From: Coniferiporia sulphurascens
Taxonomy: Eukaryota; Basidiomycota; Agaricomycetes; Hymenochaetales; Hymenochaetaceae
Reading direction: 5' to 3'
DNA length: 64,000 nt
Assembly (NCBI GenBank): GCA_002794785.1
Contig: NBBA01000009.1
Span: 1,364,001 to 1,428,000 of the forward strand
Part shown: positions 60,441 through 64,000 of the stretch, one piece after another
How the letters are laid out: every line of letters starts with the position of its first letter
Numbering within the stretch: the stretch's first letter is position 1
Made by a program: the position numbers and the translations under genes
Notes under the pieces: generated by a model
Databases searched by the model: none
What the model was told of the DNA's origin: nothing
What the model saw: only the letters and a program-made list of their open reading frames with translations

Positions 60441-63400
60441 CGCCTGTCCGAGCACAGCACACCCCTTGACCTCTTACCACCATCATCTCACCCTCTGCAC
60501 TGCCACTTTCACCACCCCTAAACTCTCTGGGTTAACCACCCACACCAGTTCCCCTCCACAGTAGACATCCATTGAGCTGTTTTACTCCCCAACTTCATCC
60601 AAATCCACTTCCTTTCCTCCATCTCCCCCTACCCCCTTTTTCTCTTCTTTTCCCCCATGGCGTCCTCTCAAACCCCATCCCTCAACAGCCCCAGATTTGC
60701 CAACACCCCTGAGGAAATGCATGCTTACAATTCTTTGTCTCCTAACATCCCTGCTTCTCACTCTCCTCCTCGACCTCTTCCTCCCTCTCCCAAAGAAAAC
60801 ACTAACATTAACAAAAACACAGAAATAACAGGTTATCAGCAAATTGTTCAGTCATCTCAGTCTCCACTGGTTCTCTCTATGCCTACCTCCCAGGACCCAT
60901 CTTTCAACACACATTTTCAAGACTTCTCTTCCACCTATGCCAACTATTCAGATATTACTCTTGCTCCTCCTAACATCACTCCTATGGACGTCGTCTTTCC
61001 TCTTGACTCTCAGTCCCTCCTGCAAGCCGCCTCCCCTCAGACACATGTGGTCCCACAAGACATGGCCCTTCCTGCCCCTATTCTGTCACATCAAACTTCT
61101 AACCAATCACATTTGTCATCGTCTTCTGAACCTCCCACACACCAACGCCATAACATTTGTTTCACACCATCACCTGACGAAGAAGCCATGGAAGATTGAA
61201 TCATAAAATCCAAAGCTTGTGACTCCCTTGAAAACATCTTGTCTCCTGTTACAATTTTCCTTTACTTTTCCTTACTGCGCTGACTCACTTCCTCTTCGTC
61301 ATCATCAGTCAGCGCAACTCCCCCATTTCTCTGCCTTACTCATCCTTATTCGCCTTACGCCATAAGACGCCATGATGATGCCTTATTGCACCATCATGAC
61401 GTGCTTTGCTTACTGATCACCGTACTTGTATTACCAAGGCCTTCCTTGAGTTTCCATGACCTTCCTTCATCTGGCAAACACACCTAACCAAGTCGCTACA
61501 GTAGCAAACACATAGAGTAGCATATAAGCATGTAACTTCAGTAGCACAAGCCCTAAGCTTGTGCTCTTTGTTCATACAAGCCCATTATCTGCTACCACCA
61601 GTCTACTGTGTGCCACTTGGCCATTAGTCACTTTGTCGTAACCCGACTCACTCTCAGAAGCCTACCGCGTCCACATCGTCGATCAGGAAGCCCCACCGAC
61701 GATCATCCCCGACTTACGACATCTAGGAAGCCCCGTTGCCGTACCATCAGTTCCGACGATCAGGAAGCCCCGATGTCGATCACCACGTAACCGTTGAGCT
61801 TAACATCTCCTAGATCTTTTTCGGAATGGACCTTGGTGATTGAACAACTACTATCTCTTATTGCGAACACATGGCCCTCTCATTTCCATCAACATCTCAC
61901 AGACCATTCAATGAATTCATTAGCAAATGCAATTCAACTATTCCATCTTCATTTTGTCCCATCAGTGACCTCCGTAACCATCATTCACCCTGCCGACCCT
62001 GCGACTCTGATTACCTATCACAAAACAAGTATCAACAATTCTGGCCAATTTGACTTCCGAGTCCGCAACCCGATTCTTTTTCCCGATTCTATACATGACA
62101 ACATCGTTGAACCAACAGCTGCTACGGTTACAACAGGGCCTAACTTCACCACAATTAGTTCAATGATTACGTCTTTACAGTCTACCCTCCAGGAACAGGC
62201 ACGTCAGCACACAAAAGATCTAGAATTATGCCTCATTTCCCATATGGTCCAACTTGAAGAAACGGTTTCCACATTCATGCCACCTAACTCTTCCACTCTT
62301 CCGACTGCCCCGGTAAACCCTCGACACGTATCTTTCTCTAATGCAGACGACATGGAACCGGACAATGTTAGTCAGGGCTTTCTCAATACACCAAGCGCTC
62401 CGCCAACTAGCCCATCTCATACTCGCCCTTCTGGGCCCCATCAACATACTCCTTCTCCTGTCACCATTCAGAACCTGATCGCAGATCAACCTATCAGCAC
62501 CATGACTTATAAAGATCACCTCGGTCTCAACATGCCAACAACCCAGCCGAAACTCCTGCCTTCCGCCCCAGCTTCCATTTCTACTCTTACTCGTTACATT
62601 GCATGCTTCCAAGGCCAAAACATGCCACTTTCGTCTCATCCCAACTCAAAAACACTCATTAATCGCATACAAGCCAAACTTGACCATATACCTACTGCAT
62701 GACACATCCGAATCATTGGCGCCAACTGGAACATGTCCGGCAATTGCATCTTCTCCTTCCCGTCTAACATCTCCGTTAACTCGATCAATTCCATCATCCC
62801 GATTCTGAAAGAAGCTTTTGAACTATGCCCAAATCATCCTCTCACCATCACACGTGATATCAAATGGTCTAAAGTTATTCTTAGCAACATTATCACTTCG
62901 AACCGGCCGAATCAACCAATTTTTTCAGATCTTGAAATACTGTGCTCTCTACTACTAAACGACCTCTTTTGTTCTCTTAAAATTACCCAGCCACCTCGAT
63001 GGGCACGTAACCCGGAACTCATTACTAAACCTCATTCATCTATCTCTTTCGTGTTTGAAGATCCTAATGGCGACCTCCTCTGCAAAGTTACCACTTCGGT
63101 TTTCTTTATTTTCGGCCAATCAACCATTCCTCTCGTTTGGAAAGACAAACCACGCTTCTCCCAATGCATGAAATGTTGGAAATTTGGTCATCTTACAATC
63201 CACTGTAACCAACCATTAGGATGCTGATACTGTGCATCCAAGCGCCATCTTACGTCCCAACATTGCGAAATGTGTTCTGGTTGTTCCAGCACTTGGTACC
63301 AAGAAAATCAACCTTGTGATCACTTCCACTGCATCAATTGTTCTGGGGCTCATCTGGCCGACTCTATTGACTGTCCTCAACATGCTCAATATTTTAATCG

Positions 63401-64000
63401 CAATCCGGCTCCCATTAGAATGGTTATGTCATCCCCTCTGTCCCTGTCTTCTATCAACCCCAATCTAATTAATGTTCACCCCTCTCGATGACAATTTATC
63501 ACTGACCCTGCCTTTAACTGCTCTCATTCCCCCTCAATGCAAGTCAACCCACACAACTCAGTCCACAATGATTCTCTATGAATCACACGGCCCTACGAAT
63601 CCTTCAGCTCAATGTAGCAAAAAGTGGACCTTGTACCACTCATCTCTTAAATAACCCCAACCTTCATATTTTAGCGCTTCAGGAACCTTTTATTGGCTTC
63701 TCTGGTATTTCTCGTTCTGATTCCTCCCCTGACAGGTCACCTATTTTTCTCCCTATAAAACACCCAGCCTGGGATTATTTCCTTCCCTCTTATGATGCTA
63801 ACTCTTCTATCAAACCTCACATTATTATTTATGTCTGATGCTCATTCCCACACCTTTCTGCCACTTCACAGCAAGATATTACTAACCACAAAGATTTCAT
63901 GACTATCAATGTCACCTACCTCAGCAAAACATTTCATCTCATTAATTGCTACAATTATGGTTCAGGCATTCTAGGCGACAATATTTGTTTCCTTACCAAC
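60441..64000 (+). mobile_element. degenerate non-LTR (LINE) retrotransposon, 3' end beyond window
   Basis: Poly-pyrimidine leader (about 60441-60656). The ORF1-like N-terminal part is 60657-61199 (Ser/Pro/Thr-rich, starts MASSQTPSLN). The second part of ORF1 is 61794-63490, with a C-terminal zinc-knuckle cluster: CMKCWKFGHLTIHC (CCHC), then further Cys/His pairs to CPQHAQYFN. It is followed at about 63576 by the start of ORF2 with an AP-endonuclease signature (LRILQLNVAKSG ... ILALQEPFIGFSG). In-frame stops at 62700, 63225 and 63836 show it is dead; the first two fit CGA to TGA and TGG to TGA changes. The reverse transcriptase would lie beyond base 64000. The left end is approximate. Confidence 0.75.
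61200..61793 (+). mobile_element. LTR-like segment inside the LINE
   Basis: About 590 bp of non-coding sequence splits ORF1. It has LTR-like features: a TATA-like box (catataagcatg, near 61530), a CT-rich downstream part, a hairpin (61276-61285 with 61307-61316) and three copies of AGGAAGCCCC at 61685, 61725 and 61762. The frame resuming at 61794 has no ATG, consistent with interruption. I could not find a target-site duplication, so a solo LTR is only suspected. Confidence 0.4.

Overview
The window comes from a eukaryotic nuclear genome, almost certainly a filamentous basidiomycete (mushroom-forming Agaricomycete type). The genes are dense, on both strands, and cut by many introns of about 50-70 nt with GT-AG (twice GC-AG) ends. 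Families typical of that group are present: FunK1 'fungal-type' protein kinases, a vacuolar basic amino acid-type MFS transporter, secreted sedolisins and Rap1-type BRCT-Myb proteins. I do not name a species.

Layout. 1-10.4 kb: end of a WW-like protein gene (-), the repair gene RAD7 (-), a C2-domain protein (+), a large acidic orphan (-) and a first Rap1-like telomere protein (-). 10.8-15 kb: spliceosomal kinase PRP4 (+), then a gene-poor stretch with one probable tiny gene. 16-25.4 kb: an intact VBA-type MFS transporter containing a 10-nt microexon (-), a forkhead factor (+), a 2-kb gene-poor stretch and a second Rap1-like gene (-). 25.8-35.6 kb: a conserved orphan (+), a secreted sedolisin (-), translation release factor eRF1 (-), a FluG-type amidohydrolase (+) and the meiotic factor Hop2 (-). 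35.9-42.5 kb: two tandem, independently damaged FunK1 kinase copies separated by a cluster of the palindrome GTTATAAC. 44-54.3 kb: SUMO (+), TFIIS (+) followed by a tandem pseudogene copy of its 3' end, spliceosomal WD40 protein PRP46/PLRG1 (-), a NAPE-PLD-like hydrolase (+) and shugoshin (+). 54.7-59 kb: a low-complexity orphan (-) and a dual-specificity phosphatase (+). 60.4 kb to the end: a decayed non-LTR retrotransposon, apparently interrupted by an LTR-like segment.

Most genes are housekeeping: chromosome biology (Rad7, two Rap1-like proteins, Hop2, shugoshin, SUMO), RNA synthesis and splicing (TFIIS, PRP4, PRP46) and translation (eRF1). The unusual features are the Rap1 pair with shared intron positions, the microexon, the complementary decay of the FunK1 pair, the GTTATAAC cluster and the TFIIS tail duplication. 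All gene models were built by eye from reading frame, splice signals and family motifs; exon ends are exact where a coordinate is given, and no similarity search was run.
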